Source: Uloborus plumipes | Lineage: Eukaryota > Arthropoda > Arachnida > Araneae > Uloboridae | Length of the DNA: 64,000 nt | Reading direction: 5' to 3' | Assembly (NCBI GenBank): GCA_038373865.1 | Contig: JAXGGA010000039.1 | Coordinates: 186,001-250,000 of the forward strand | In this document: one piece after another, positions 34,596 to 46,252 of the stretch | How positions within the stretch are numbered: position 1 is the first letter of the stretch | Layout of the letters: each line of letters starts with the position of its first letter | Made by a program: the position numbers and the translations under genes | Notes under the pieces: model-generated | What the model saw: only the letters and a program-made list of their open reading frames with translations | What the model was told of the DNA's origin: nothing | Databases searched by the model: none

Positions 34596-34743
34596 TGCCA
34601 CCTCGCTTCAAAGACGCTTATCAGAGCAAAGCTACCAGGGAAGGATTAAACGTGACTCTGAAATGTGATGCTGCTGGTCACGCCCCGATCACCATCACTT
34701 GGCATAAAAATAAAACAGTTCTGGAAGCAAAAACGAATCCCAG
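34596..34743 (+). CDS. Dscam: Dscam exon: first half of Ig9
   Basis: This exon (residues 477-525) begins PPRFKDAYQSKATREGLNVT, with the first cysteine in LKCDAAGHAPITITWHKNK and core W in the same run. It matches the PPEF--K--N-TARRGE opening of Ig9 in insect Dscam. Two sequons (NVT, NKT) are visible. The acceptor AG is at 34594-34595. The donor gtaagt starts at 34744 and leaves phase 2, unlike the phase 1 seen elsewhere; the next exon supplies the single missing base (AG|A, arginine). The acceptor lies only 41 bp from a retrotransposon LTR. Confidence 0.93.
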
Positions 34744-36069
34744 GTAAGTCATGTTCAAAAAACTACATAAACAAGTATGAGATTAAATAATTTCTTACAA
34801 ACGTACGACTGTCAGCTAGAATGCAAAAGTTACAGAATTTATGCGCTACTAAATGGCGCTGGGAAATTGCAAGGAATTATTGACAATATTTTTATAAAAT
34901 AAGTTTAATTTTTCTAGTTTAAAATTTTCCAGTTAGAAATAAAATTTAAATGATTCTGAAATGACAAAAAAAGGAACAACTTTATTTAATTAATTAAATA
35001 AACTAATTTAAAAGGGCTGAGAAGTTTTGTGGCTGCAGAGATTCACCCTTAGGGCGAAAGAACGGTAACACAAGCATACATTACATAACGAATGGTTTCT
35101 TCCTTAATGTTCCTGAACAGAGCGGTACAAATTTGAAGAATTTCCAGTACAACATTGCAAAATATTGAAAATATTGATATTGATTGATAACTGCAGAAAA
35201 TCAAAGAACAGATTGTAAAATTAATGGCAGTGCATGTATTATTTCATATTTTTTAATTTTTTTTTTCATTTCAAAAGTAAATTAAAAAATAACTATTTGG
35301 CATTTTAAATTTTGTTGAACAACGTTACCATTCATTGGTAGAAGCACAAAACTAAAGGCTCGAAAAATATTCTATGAAACATGAGTTAATATTTGTAACT
35401 GAATTAAGACTGTTTCACAATTGGTGCAGAATAATTGTTTTAACAACAGGCAACAGTTTGTAATTCAAAAACTGATCCCATATGCAATGCAAAGAGGCAT
35501 CGATAACATTATTTTACATGTAAAGTGCCCTTATTTTTACAAATGTTTCTACAAACATTACCAGTTTTTAAGACTGGAGGAAAGCATATACAACCGAGCC
35601 TGCTTAATGAAGAATAGCCATTTTGCTAGGAAAAAAACCCTTTATAGGCGTTATATTGTATTATCCGGGATCAAAATAATATATTAGTGATTTGGTGCAT
35701 GAAAATGTATTATATTAAGCGGTACATTCTTTTAAGCGATATTCTTTTAAGCTGGCTCGACTGCATTGTAATTTTTGTTTTATAACGCAAAGAAATATGT
35801 TACAAGAGCACAGCTCGTACCTGGAACACGCAACACATATAATTCTGAAATGATACAGAATAATTTTGTAAAGCTAAACTCGCGCTGTCAATACGTTGGG
35901 CTGAACTTGCTGTCACATGCTGAATGGAAAATAAAGCTAACACTATAAAAAAAGCGAATTATCTGATATATTATTTCTTTGATATACACTTAAAAATATT
36001 TATTTCAAGATGAATACACAAAGTGCATGCTTTACAAAATAATATTTTCTAATCAATTTATCTTTCTAG
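34744..36069 (+). other. Intron 7 (1.3 kb), splits Ig9
   Basis: This is AT-rich intron with one pogo-like MITE (35591-35763). An open stretch at 35421-35687 overlaps that MITE and has no recognisable product. The acceptor is tttatctttctag. Confidence 0.8.
35591..35763. mobile_element. Pogo/Tigger-like MITE
   Basis: The left end CAACCGAGCCTGCTTAATGA and the right end (other strand) CAGTCGAGCCAGCTTAAAAG form an imperfect inverted repeat of about 26 bp that continues AGAATA. TA precedes the left end; the right flank is CA, perhaps a mutated TA. The interior repeats ttcttttaagcg. No coding. Confidence 0.55.
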
Positions 36070-36218
36070 ATATTTTATCAGAAATATATCGAAAAAACAT
36101 CAAACAATTTCTGAACTGCAGATACTGAACTCAAATCGAAATGATACCGGAAAATATACATGCTCTGCAGTAAGTGATATTGGGACGGACGAAGCCATTA
36201 TTCAATTTGTTGTTCAAG
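36070..36218 (+). CDS. Dscam: Dscam exon: second half of Ig9
   Basis: This exon (residues 525-575) completes Ig9: YFIRNISKKHQTISELQILN, then NRNDTGKYTCSAVSDIGTDE and a closing strand AIIQFVVQG. The motif TGKYTCSA carries the second cysteine. NIS and NDT sequons are present. It enters in phase 2 (one base completes the split codon) and leaves in phase 1 at the donor gtaaga (36219). The ending -VVQ before an FNIII domain matches the -MIVQE end of Ig9 in insect Dscam. Confidence 0.93.
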
Positions 36219-36553
36219 GTAAGAGCATAAACTATTTCTTACATCCTAAATCGATCATAAGAGCTCAAACCACACGCATGCTCTTTTTTATGTGATATGT
36301 ATTTTTTGGCATCGTTTATGGTTTACAGACACATTAATTTTGAACTAGAGTACTTTTTTGTTTTTCATGTTGTTTTTTTATTTATTTTCTTTTTTTTTGT
36401 GCTATTTTAATTTTAAGTAGGTTTTTATTTCCAGTCAAGATTTTTTAAAGTTATATTCATTTGAAAAATGCAAAACCACACTATAGAAGTTAGTTACCAC
36501 AAGATTTCGAATTAGTTTAATTTTTCCAATGTATTAATTAACATTGTAACATA

Positions 36554-36781
36554 CCGTAAACTCGGGTTACTTGGACCCTAATGGGTTACTTGAGCTCATT
36601 ACAGTAAAATGATAAAATCTAGGTTTGGTACTTATTAGTTGAAGACTTGCACGTAGTTCCTCGTTTCTCCTCTATTTAGAAGCACTCTGCAGTCTCTAAT
36701 GCTAGTACCAAACCCAGATTTTATCATTTTACTCTGGGCTCAAGTAACCTTCTTGTGGGTCCAAGTAACCCGACTTTACGG
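36554..36781. mobile_element. Foldback MITE, CCGTAAA-TCGGGTTACTTGG arms
   Basis: The left arm begins CCGTAAACTCGGGTTACTTG and the right arm, on the other strand, begins CCGTAAAGTCGGGTTACTTG. Both continue through GGTTACTTGAG and GTAAAATGATAAAATCT to a total of about 85 bp each, around a short loop. TA flanks both ends (36552-36553, 36782-36783), so it is probably mobilised by a Tc1/mariner transposase. Confidence 0.82.
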
Positions 36782-37985
36782 TAATATGCTAAAACAATGA
36801 TATTTTCACGATGCATAGTATCAGGAAGATTATAGTAAATTAACGAAATATTACTGTATGCATTGTGCGTGTGTTTTTCTTTTTCATCGGGGCAGCTCCA
36901 AATATAAGGAAAAAAATAATAAAAATGTAAAATATTTTTGTGGATGCAAGTGTTTTCTCCTTGAAAAAGAGAAAAAGAAAGTAAAAAGTAAAAATCCATT
37001 CTCTATTTTTAATAAATTTGCAGGGAAATTTATTTCAAAATGAGTTCTTGCCTTTTAAATTTTTGGTTATTTCTTGAAATAAAGATTTTTTTTTTAAATA
37101 TACATCATCTACGTACTAAAACTATGTTTACGTTTAGTGCCATTTTGGATAAAAATATTATATGTTACTCTAGAAAAAAAAAGACTTTAAAATAAAAAAT
37201 TCTTCAAATTTTAAAATAAAAAAGAAATCTATTTGTTCACATTCGTGAGAAATAACTGAAATTAAGCAAACGCTTTTATGGTATTTAATTAACTTATTAA
37301 TTGAATCAAAAGTTCTGATTTCGGAATAATATCTGCCATTTGTGCTTCGTCGCCGCTCATTTTACTCCATTTACTGTGTTGTCTGGCTCAGTATTAGAGA
37401 GCACAATATACACAAAATATCACAACAAAATTTTCAAATAAATATGTATCCAAATCTGAAATCTATGTCAGATCTCTTAAAATTTGATTTAAGGCAAAAG
37501 ATGGCCAGACATTCTACAATACATTCTTTTATAGGAAAAGAGTAAATATTTTAAATAAGCATTAATATTTTGCATCCTCATCAGATAATATTTCAAGTTG
37601 TGAAATTTCAAGCGAAGTTTCTCATTAATTTAAGCTATTTGATAAATACCTCCGACTTCGGAATTCATCGACATATTGAACTAAAGTGGCTTGACAGTTG
37701 ATTGCTGGAAGCGATCACCAATATTTACTGAAATAGTTTTGCGGCAAAATAACGCACATATTAGCTTGATGCGGATTAATTTCAATATCCTGACCATCGA
37801 CTTAGGCATTGAAAATACATTTTGTGACTGATGCTTATTGTTATTTAGATAAATTAAAAATTTACTTTTGTTATGGAAATTCGGATGGAGTTTTTTAATT
37901 TCGGCACATATCATTGAGGAAAATTTTGGTTAATTTAAAGGCAAATAAATATTATTACGCTAAATATTATTCACTACAGAAATTA

Positions 37986-38196
37986 AAATGTTGTTTTCGC
38001 AGTATAATACTGGTAGCCGAAGTTCCAATTCAAAACTATGAAATGCGCAGTAATATACTGTAAAATGGCTAATTTTACACTATGCTGTAAACTACTGTAC
38101 TGTACTGTAATTTATTACTGTGCATTTTACTGTTTCATACTGGAGCCTCTGCTGCCAGTAATATACTGTAAAAGCATTAGTTTATTTTTTCCATTG
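37986..38196. mobile_element. MITE, ACAGTATAATAC-type, diverged copy 2
   Basis: It shares with 2113-2467 the left block GTTGTTTTCGCAGTATAATAC (one change) and the right block of CTGCCAGTAATATACTGTAAAA, plus the repeated actgtaaaat interior. The terminal bases are eroded, so the ends are approximate. Confidence 0.5.
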
Positions 38197-41100
38197 TTGA
38201 ATATAAAAAAAATATTGTTTTTAAAATGGCATTATTTTAAGAATTTGAATACAAGCATTGTTATAGTTAAAGTAAATATTTTAACCGAATATAAACAAAT
38301 AGAAAATGCACTTTTTGGAAAAGAAGTAGTGTAAAAAAGTAGTTGTGAGAAAAAACATTAAAAAAATAAATAAAAACACTCGACCGAAGAATTGAAAAAA
38401 AATCTTTAATAAACTGTGCAACTCGTTGAACTTAAATTTAGCCTATTTACTTTTATAGTACAAAGAAACCAAAAGGCTGGGTAATATTTCCTATCATTCA
38501 AGCTAATGAGAATTTCGTGCCATTTATCATAAGTAGCAGATGCGCGAGCTATTTTTTCAAGAGAAATAGCGCGATATTTTATTTAAAGACGGCCACTGCA
38601 AAAAATCCATAAAACACCATTTGATTCGAAATTATTTTACGTTTTTATCATTGTATAAAATTTAAAGAAAGAAGACATGAAAGCTTAAGCACTTAGTTGG
38701 TTAAACAACGCAAAGTAGAAACATTTTATCGTGAATGCTTACAACAAAAAGCAATAATTTTCATCTGCACACTCGAATACTGTCCTTGAGCAATACAAAA
38801 ATATCTGCAAGCATTATCACACTATTCCTTTTCCCCAAGTAACATATATTTGCTGTACCTTATTTTCAGCTTTTTTTTAATTAATTTTATATATTTTCCA
38901 TATAAAATATGAAGCCTAGATTTTTTTTCTTTTATGGCTGTATTTATTTTATTATAGAAATTAATTACTGAAGTAACAAAAAGTTCTAGGTAAGTAAAAT
39001 ATGATTGTAGAGGAAACAGCTGCGATTGTTTCCTCTCTTTTCAATGGCGTTACATGTACATGAGCATAAACAATCAGCATGGAGAGAAAAAAAAAGTGTG
39101 ATCTAATTCAGGCAGTTCTAGTCACCGTTTCATAACTGCCAAAAAGTAGCCTACAACGACGGATTCATCGTATTCTCGTATTTAGTCTCACTTAATTTAA
39201 GGACATCATGCTAAAAATATGCAGTTATTTTCTGACTGTTATTGAAATTTAGAAGCTAGTACATCTTGTGTAATTTTGAAAGGTTTCAACTCATTTTAAA
39301 ATTTTAAGTGCCTGCGATGTCTTTTGATTACATAGTCTGATACTTAAATCCATGATTTACCTACAAAAAATATTTGAAAAAGATTTAATTTGAAAATAAA
39401 AAAATAAAAAGAATCAAAAGCAGTTCCCATCCCATTTCCAGCCAAAATTTTTTATTTCTGTGTCTCCTTTTGTGGGTTGTGAGCGATACCCCCCCCTCCC
39501 ACCCACACACAACTGTTTGAAAAAATGGGAAACATGAAATAATCACTCCTATCAGATATAATCTTTATTTATTTAGAATTGGGCATTACACTCTAAAGTT
39601 AAAAAATGATATTTAAAATAATATTGAATGTTTATAGATATTTCCCTTTTTGGGTTCAGAAAAAAAAAATCCACAGGTTTCCAAATACCATTACAGCATT
39701 TGTATACTGGGAAATGGAGGCAAAGTTAACTTGATAAAATTGCTTACTTTTCTTTTAAATGAGCACAATGAAAACTCGTTCTGAGAACTACAGTAAATAA
39801 AGACAAAATAGTTTATTTTAATAAATTCAGCATTGAAAAATTATTATTTCTTATTTTTGAAAATACATTTGTACGATAAAGGAAACAAAAAAGAAAAGAA
39901 AGAAGAAAATTGGCGACTATTTTTCAATGCAGAAAAGTAGAAAAAAATATTTCCTTATAAATAAGTTTCTATTTGATTATTAGAAATATTTTATATTTAG
40001 AATTGAAAAAAAAAAAGTTCATTTCTAAGTTTATGTATCTTAGGGACACAAGAAGATTCTATAAAAGATTTAGCATGTGAATTAATAAATTATTCCAATA
40101 GAACAAAGTTTGCTTCTAATCTGACCAATCAAATAGTCGCCCACGAATAAACACAGAAAGCAAACATTTCAAGCAGATTTGGAAAATGAGAGCTAAGTCA
40201 ACAGCATTTCTCCGCGAACTTAGACACAAAAGAAAAACAACAATAGTAATGAAACAGACTTTGAAGAAACAAACTTTATCTTTAAAGTATTCTCAGCGAG
40301 GCTTCTAGTCCCAGAAGTAAAACTGCCTTAAAATTAGAAGCTGATTAAAGCACTTTGAGCAATTGGAACGCTTCGTGACTTTCAGTCCGACTTCCCCAGC
40401 ATTATTGATTTCAGAAACTTAGCCAATACGATGACTGGATATTAAAGACAGAAGGTATTTTGACTTCGAAGTGTCTAACAATTAGAAACGAAAGTTGGAT
40501 GCCGGTATTATTCTTAAGCGTGTTTTGAATGTTTCTTAGATTATTCTAATTTTCTAATTATGGAAGATTTTAATTGCTTTAAATGGTTATTAAGTAATTC
40601 CAAAGTGGAAGATTTACCGCTTTTAAATTATTTCATGGACATTTACTAAAAAGAAAATATTGGAATTGGGATAGTTATAGACATTATATTATTGTTACAC
40701 ATTAATATTTTATAAGATCTGAGCTGACTAAAATTCTTACAAAACAAGTTTTGCCAGTCAATCTGATGTGGTCTGTTAATTGCTATTATCCATGCTTTTG
40801 CTTAATTTATTTTTTTTTCGACTTGAGATTTGTTTAAAATATACTATATTTTAATTTCTTTAAGATAATCAATCAGCAATACATTCAGTTTTTGGCAGCC
40901 AACACGTCTATTTCATTGACTTGTACGTTTCTTTTTTCTTTACTTCTTTTAAGCTATATTTTAAGTTTAACTTATTTTATTACAAAAGCTTTTGCTTTAC
41001 TTTTAAGCAGTATTTTGAGTTTCAGAATGTCTAACCAAACATATTTCAGCCTTTTTGAGTCTTGCAGCACATAAAAGCGTGAGAAAAAGTTGTACTTTAA

Positions 41101-43410
41101 AAATCATAAAATGTATCAAAGTGTAATTTCAAAGTGTACGAAAACTGAATCATGTTTTTTAGTACAGTTATAGCATGGTTTGAAATTGTATAGTCAATAT
41201 ATTGAAGTTCTATCCAAAAACCAAAAAGTTCCTAAAGCATTTTTTTTAATATAATTTATTTTTATTATTACTACTATTATTTGTTTCTGTGGTAGTAAGC
41301 ATTGAAATAAAATTCAGCTGATAAATAACAGGATGCAATTTACTAAACTTGAAAGTATACGGAAAAAGTTTTGGCTCTTTTTAGATACTTTTTGGCTCAT
41401 TTTGGTATTTGAACGCAATTTTAATCTTGGAGTAAAGCTATCCATCGTTTTGGGAAAATACTTTCCTAATTTAAATGCAAGTTGTTTTTCTACTGTTTTG
41501 TCTACAATTATTTATTTTTATGCAAATGCGGTATGTAGCGCTATTTCGAAATGTGAAATTTCAGCTTAACATTATAAAACATGCTTACAATCGTATATAC
41601 TGCAAGTCGTGACTATAGAAAAATGTCCTGCTTCAAACAACTGCAGCAACATTAAAATCGCAAATAATTTCTTGAAAAAGAAAAAAAAAAAACACGGGCA
41701 ACACCGTAACAGCTGTTCTATTTGGATAACATTAATACGATTCGAAGTTTTATAAAAGTTCTTACTGTATAATATTAAGAAGGCTACTAATCAAGAATGA
41801 CACTGTGTGGAGTAAATATTCAATAAACTTCCCGGAGCTCGTCAGAAATTATTCTAACTTGTGAGATTAAACTGAAGCTTCTCATTAGTTCACTATTTGT
41901 TAAATACCACGGACTTCAAAATTTATTCACATATGGAGCTTTAAGTGGAACGGCAGTGGATTTCTAGAAACAGTAGTTAATGATTGATCAAACAGTTTCT
42001 CTCAGTGGATACGTGAAATCTAAGAGATTTTCTTTATATAATATAACTCATATATTACTGCATTCAAATATCGGTTCTGCAGTGCGGTCATACCTACAAC
42101 GAGTACAAATTAATATTTTTCAAGTTCAAAAATGTTTTACAAAGTGCATACTTATATTATCATGTATAATAATGCCTTTTGTATAAATGTACATCAGGTA
42201 AAAATCTAAGCTCAAAATTTAGGGAAAAACTGCAAATATATGTGCAAAAATTTAAGTCAATATTGTTTTATTTCATGTTTATAAAAAAATCGTTTCTATG
42301 AAAAATGACGAATTCATAACGGATTCTAAAAACAGTAAAATAAACATACAAAAAACAAAATGAAGGAAAGAAGGTACATATTATTTGGCAACACGTACCC
42401 TATAATATACCTATTCACATACTCCATGAACTCTAAAGCGAAAATACATTCTAAGCAATTCTAAGATCGAAACTTAATCGAACAAACTTATTCACATGCA
42501 ATTAGCTCATGTCTTACATAATGAACATTTTGTAATTAAAATACTTTGAAACGATAGCTATAGAATCGTAACAGCATTTCAAATGTCCAGCGTTTTCAAC
42601 AAATGATATAGTAATTTGAAACGCAATTTGCTTTAATGCGATTCCCTAAACACGCAAGAAACACTAATTACACGAAGCTGATTACTACCTTTACAGAATA
42701 TTTCTTCATTCATTGCCGTTACGAGTTAGAATTATGTACAGTCACGAAAAAGTACGGACAAGTCTTTAAATATTTAAATTTGTGTGGTGTTTATTACCAT
42801 TTTAACAAAAAAGAGGCTTGAAATAATAACCTAGACGGTTTCGTGAGTCCTTTTCATAAAATGTTTAAGAGTATTGGTTTGTAGTTTTATAAAATTGCAT
42901 TCACATATATCAAGGATGCATATTCCGTAACATAACACTGGAAAAATAATGCATTTCCAAATTACGTATATTGTCTGATTTTCGTAGGTAAAACCGGCTG
43001 CGTATTTGCGCATGCGTCGGGTCTTACCAAAATAGGGGGATAGGTAAGATAACAATAAGGGGACGAATAAAACAAGAATCATTTTGAACCGTATCAAACA
43101 ACGCAGAACGATGCTATTTTTATATACAGTTAAAAAAACAGAAAATGCAAGTAAAAATAACAAAACAGATGCAGTTTAATGTAAAAATATTTAAAATTTG
43201 TCAATTAGAAAAAACAAAATCTACTTATATTAAAAACTGAGTATCTTTCTAACTATCTTTCTTTCTAACTATCTTTCTATGTCACGCTTCTTTCTCCTGA
43301 ACGCCAATGAACTGAAAGTCGAACCAGGTACCGATAGATAGGTAATTTTTCAGGCTTCATTAGTTTCAATCTATATAATTATACGATTTTAATTAGCTAA
43401 GATATCAATT

Positions 43411-44341
43411 AATAAGTAGTCAAATTTAAAGCGATTAAGCCTAATAAATGATTAAACTTTCAAGACATTTTTTCTTACCGTTGCCGTTTTGAATTAAAAC
43501 GTTAATTAAATTATTGAACTATTTAAAATTCCAAGATATTTATTTCTTTCCGTTGCGATTTTAAGGCAGGAATTCAAGTGAAACACGGACGATCGCAACT
43601 CACCAATGCAATCGCAAATTCCAAAATTTGGATTCAAGTGAAACGAATTCACTTGAATTCGACTTACAGTAGCGGTTGCAATATGCGATCGCCTCGAAGC
43701 GACTGCAATGGTGTTTCACTTGAATTCGGCCCTAAATTAAAACGTTAATTAAATTGAACTTTTAAAATGAAAGAGTGTTATTTTTTTCCATTGTCATTTT
43801 AAATACGTGTTATAACAAAGTTCTAACAATTGTTTTTATTCTAATTATTAATGACATATTTTTTCTCAGGTACCATTTTGAAAATGTGTTTTTAAATAAA
43901 ATTGCAATTGCTGTTTTTAGAAGGGACTTTTTCTGGCTGCGATCCATAAGTAGTCAAATTTAAAGCGAATGTTTAATTAATAAGTAGTCAAATTTAAAGC
44001 GATTAAGCCTAATTAATGATTAAACTTCCAAGACATTTTTTCTTACCGTTGCCATTTTGAATTGAAACGTTAATTAAATTATTGAACTATTTAAAATTCC
44101 AAGATATTTATTTCCTTCCGTTGCGATTTTGAATTAAAACGTTAATTAAGTTGAACTTTTTAAAATGAAAGAGTGTTATTTTTTTCATTGTCATTTTGAA
44201 TACGTGTTATAACAAAGTTCTAACAATTGTTTTTATTCTAATTATTAATGACATATTTTTTCTCAGGTACCATTTTGAAATTGTGTTTTTAAATAAAATT
44301 GCAATTGCTGTTTTTAGAAGGGACTTTTTCTGGCTTCGATC
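43411..44341 (+). repeat. Tandem duplication inside Helitron
   Basis: The segment starting AATAAGTAGTCAAATTTAAA at 43411 is repeated from 43979, running in both copies through TTTTCTCAGGTACCATTTTG to GGACTTTTTCTGGCT. The first copy is longer by a ~170-bp insertion (43563-43733). The second copy supplies the uninterrupted version of that site. Confidence 0.85.
43563..43733. mobile_element. MITE, ATTCAAGTGAAAC ends, inserted in Helitron
   Basis: The left end AAGGCAGGAATTCAAGTGAA and the right end (other strand) AGGGCCGAATTCAAGTGAAA are inverted repeats of about 22 bp. The word ATTCAAGTGAAAC occurs four times in all, twice on each strand. The duplicated Helitron copy at 43979 lacks this segment, which proves an insertion. 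The target duplication is unclear. Confidence 0.75.
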
Positions 44342-44545
44342 CAAATATTAAAAAAAACTTTTTCGTTTCGAATTTTGCAATTAATTTTACCAGAAGAAAG
44401 TGGTTTGGAAATAATTGTTTTTGGAAAGGAATTTTATTTGTAATTTAGGGAGAGTGCTAAGTATGTGCTACTTGACATCGTCTTTATTTTTGAGGAAGCA
44501 TGTGCAAATAATTCGATTGATTCTTTGATGCAGGAAAGCTTTTTA

Positions 44546-44761
44546 GCGAGCCGCTTTAGCGGGGAGTAGTTTATTAAACTTTTCCTTGGTACTTTAAAGG
44601 CGAGCCGCCTTGGCGGCGAGTAGTGAATTGAAACTTTCCTCGCTACTGTAAAGGCGAGCCGCCTTGACGGCGAGTAAACTGTTTAAACTTTCATCATTTC
44701 TTTAAAGGCGAGCCGCCCTGGTGGCGAGTAGTTTTCTCAAACTGCCTTCACTACATTACAG
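44546..44761 (+). repeat. Four 54-bp units, each with a GC hairpin
   Basis: Units start at 44546, 44600, 44654 and 44708, exactly 54 bp apart. Each begins with a small perfect or near-perfect palindrome (unit 2: GCCGCCTTGGCGGC) followed by an AT-rich remainder with AAACTTTCCT or similar. The loop and stem bases vary between units while symmetry is mostly kept. The array sits directly before the Helitron 3' hairpin. Confidence 0.88.
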
Positions 44762-44841
44762 CCCGTGCAACGCCGGGCTACGCAGCTAGTATAATGTTAA
44801 TTTTTGTTTGTTTTTTTTTTTTCCAATTGGATATCCACACA

Positions 44842-45002
44842 CAGGTCCGTCACTTAAGGGGGAGGGCAACCCCCCCCCCGACTTGGAGAAATCAATGTAT
44901 TTACCAAAAAGTGGGTGTGGCTTTTGATGTTTTCCGATGAAATTGCATTGCCTTTGGACCCTTTGTCCCCCCCCCCTGGAAAAACTTGAAATGACGGCCC
45001 TG
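44842..45002. mobile_element. MITE, CCGTCATTT ends, copy 2
   Basis: The ends CAGGTCCGTCACTTAAGG and (other strand) CAGGGCCGTCATTTCAAG form an inverted repeat. The interior matches 13248-13416, including GGAAAAACTTGAAATGACGG and the C run. Flanking 8-mers (TCCACACA and TCTACTCT) agree at five of eight bases, at best a decayed hAT-type duplication. It ends 82 bp before the FNIII-1 exon. Confidence 0.7.
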
Positions 45003-45084
45003 TCTACTCTTCAATTACATAAATAATTGACTTAAATGTATTCAATTTAGCAACTAAGTGTGCAATTAAAAATCTTCTACTTAG

Positions 45085-45216
45085 GTTTACCGGATTCTCC
45101 ATCTAACGTAACAGTTGTTAACACAACAAGTCGATCTGTTAGTTTGATCTGGGAAGTGAATCACAACGGAAACAGTCATATCACAGGAAGCATTGTTCAA
45201 TACCAGACAACATCAG
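45085..45216 (+). CDS. Dscam: Dscam exon: FNIII-1, first half
   Basis: This exon (residues 576-619) begins LPDSPSNVTVVNTTSRSVSL, followed by IWEVNHNGNSHITGSIVQYQ. It is the first half of a fibronectin type III domain, with the P-x-P-x-N opening, the core W (LIWE) and the Y of strand C. It corresponds to the VPE-P-ALKV---SGRSVQLSW opening of FNIII-1 in insect Dscam. The acceptor AG is at 45083-45084 and the donor gtatgt starts at 45217; both phase 1. Sequons NVT and NTT are present. Confidence 0.92.
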
Positions 45217-46081
45217 GTATGTTTTAAATCTAATGTTTAATATTTATTTAAAGAAAAAATCAATGAATTAAAACTTTTCTTCTTTTTTTTTGTTTTGTGC
45301 ATATGTATATAATGAAATCATTAGCACACAACACTATTATTTTTTATTGCTGTTTTGTTCAAATTATATTAGTCATCAGCTATAAAATTGATGAATTAAA
45401 ACTGCATTAAAATGCATATTTAAATTATTTAAATATGCATAGAAATATACAGAGTAATCGCAATTTTTTATCTACATTTGAAGGAGGCTTGAGGAGACGA
45501 CAACAAGGAAGAACATATGGGAGCATTTAGTTGGAAACTGCTGATATGCTACACGCACCAGAAACTGAAATGCAATATAGATTAAATTTTCGTTACCTAA
45601 AGACGGCTTTACATGCCGTTAAAGGTTTCAAAAAAACTTGAACTCAGCTGTTTAAGACTTTCATTTAACGTGTCGCTAAGATAATGTAGCGATGCATGAA
45701 AATTCGCTAGAATAGTTAGTGATTGCGACAGTAAATGCAATAGACTTAGCAAAGCGTGTCTCTCTCTCAAAACTAAAATACTGCATAAAACCTGTTTTTT
45801 TTTTTTTTTTTTGTCAGAAATGTGTTACATGTTTCAGATTTTTTAATCTCTGGCTTAGAATACTTGCAGCAGGTTGTCTCTCTATCATATTCTTCTGTAT
45901 TTTTCGTGCTTGTTGTCGCATTTTTTAGTCTGATTCAAAATGTGTCCACACATTTACCTATCCCCCTGTATTTTCAAGAATTGAAAATTTAATATAGTTT
46001 TATATATGTAATGAGAACGGAATGTTTTCTTTCTTTGAAGTAAGTATAAATAAAGGCTAATAAAATATGTTTGATTTTTAG
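45217..46081 (+). other. Intron 9 (865 bp)
   Basis: This is an AT-rich intron that splits FNIII-1. It contains T runs and an open stretch with a poly-F run (45719-45928) that has no meaning. No element was recognised. Confidence 0.8.
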
Positions 46082-46252
46082 ACAGTAACTGGAACGGACA
46101 AACATCTCAACTGATTGTTTCCGGTACAGACAACAGCGCAACGTTGCGAGCTCTGACGCCTGTAACCCTTTATTACTTGAGAGTCATAGCAGAAAATACA
46201 ATCGGACAAAGTAATGCAAGTGCAGTAATCAACGTGACCACCGAAGAAGAAG
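46082..46252 (+). CDS. Dscam: Dscam exon: FNIII-1, second half
   Basis: This exon (residues 620-676) begins SNWNGQTSQLIVSGTDNSAT and continues LRALTPVTLYYLRVIAENTI, ending GQSNASAVINVTTEEEG. The L-L-P-T-Y--R--AEN-IG-S pattern is the F/G strand region of FNIII-1 and matches LSPATTYNIRIVAENAIG in insect Dscam. The end TTEEEG leads into FNIII-2. Acceptor AG at 46080-46081 has a poor tract (ttgatttttag). The donor gtaaat starts at 46253. Phase 1 on both sides. Confidence 0.93.

Larger units (their letters stand above)
43220..44789 (+). mobile_element. Non-autonomous Helitron, complete
   Basis: The 5' end reads TCTACTTATATTAAAAACTG after an A at 43219. The 3' end has a hairpin GCCCGTGCAACGCCGGGC (44761-44778), then TACGCAG and CTAG (44786-44789), followed by T. 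A|TC...CTAG|T is the classical Helitron insertion between A and T with no target duplication. The 1.57-kb interior is non-coding. It holds a ~360-bp tandem duplication (from 43411 and from 43979), a MITE inside the first copy, and four 54-bp units near the 3' end. Confidence 0.85.
36219..45084 (+). other. Intron 8 (8.9 kb), between Ig9 and FNIII-1
   Basis: The intron holds a foldback MITE (36554-36781), a diverged ACAGTATAATAC MITE (~37986-38196), a complete short Helitron (43220-44789) and a CCGTCATTT MITE (44842-45002) that ends 82 bp before the acceptor. The stretch 38200-43219 is AT-rich with several meaningless short open frames. I saw no Ig or FNIII exon in it. Confidence 0.8.

Noticed and set aside
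42831..43163. 110-codon minus-strand frame upstream of the Helitron
   Set aside because: It has hydrophobic AT-rich composition, no domain and no codon structure.
44546..44761. CRISPR-like regular array
   Set aside because: The 54-bp units are diverged tandem copies with no constant repeat and variable spacer layout, inside a Helitron of a eukaryotic genome.
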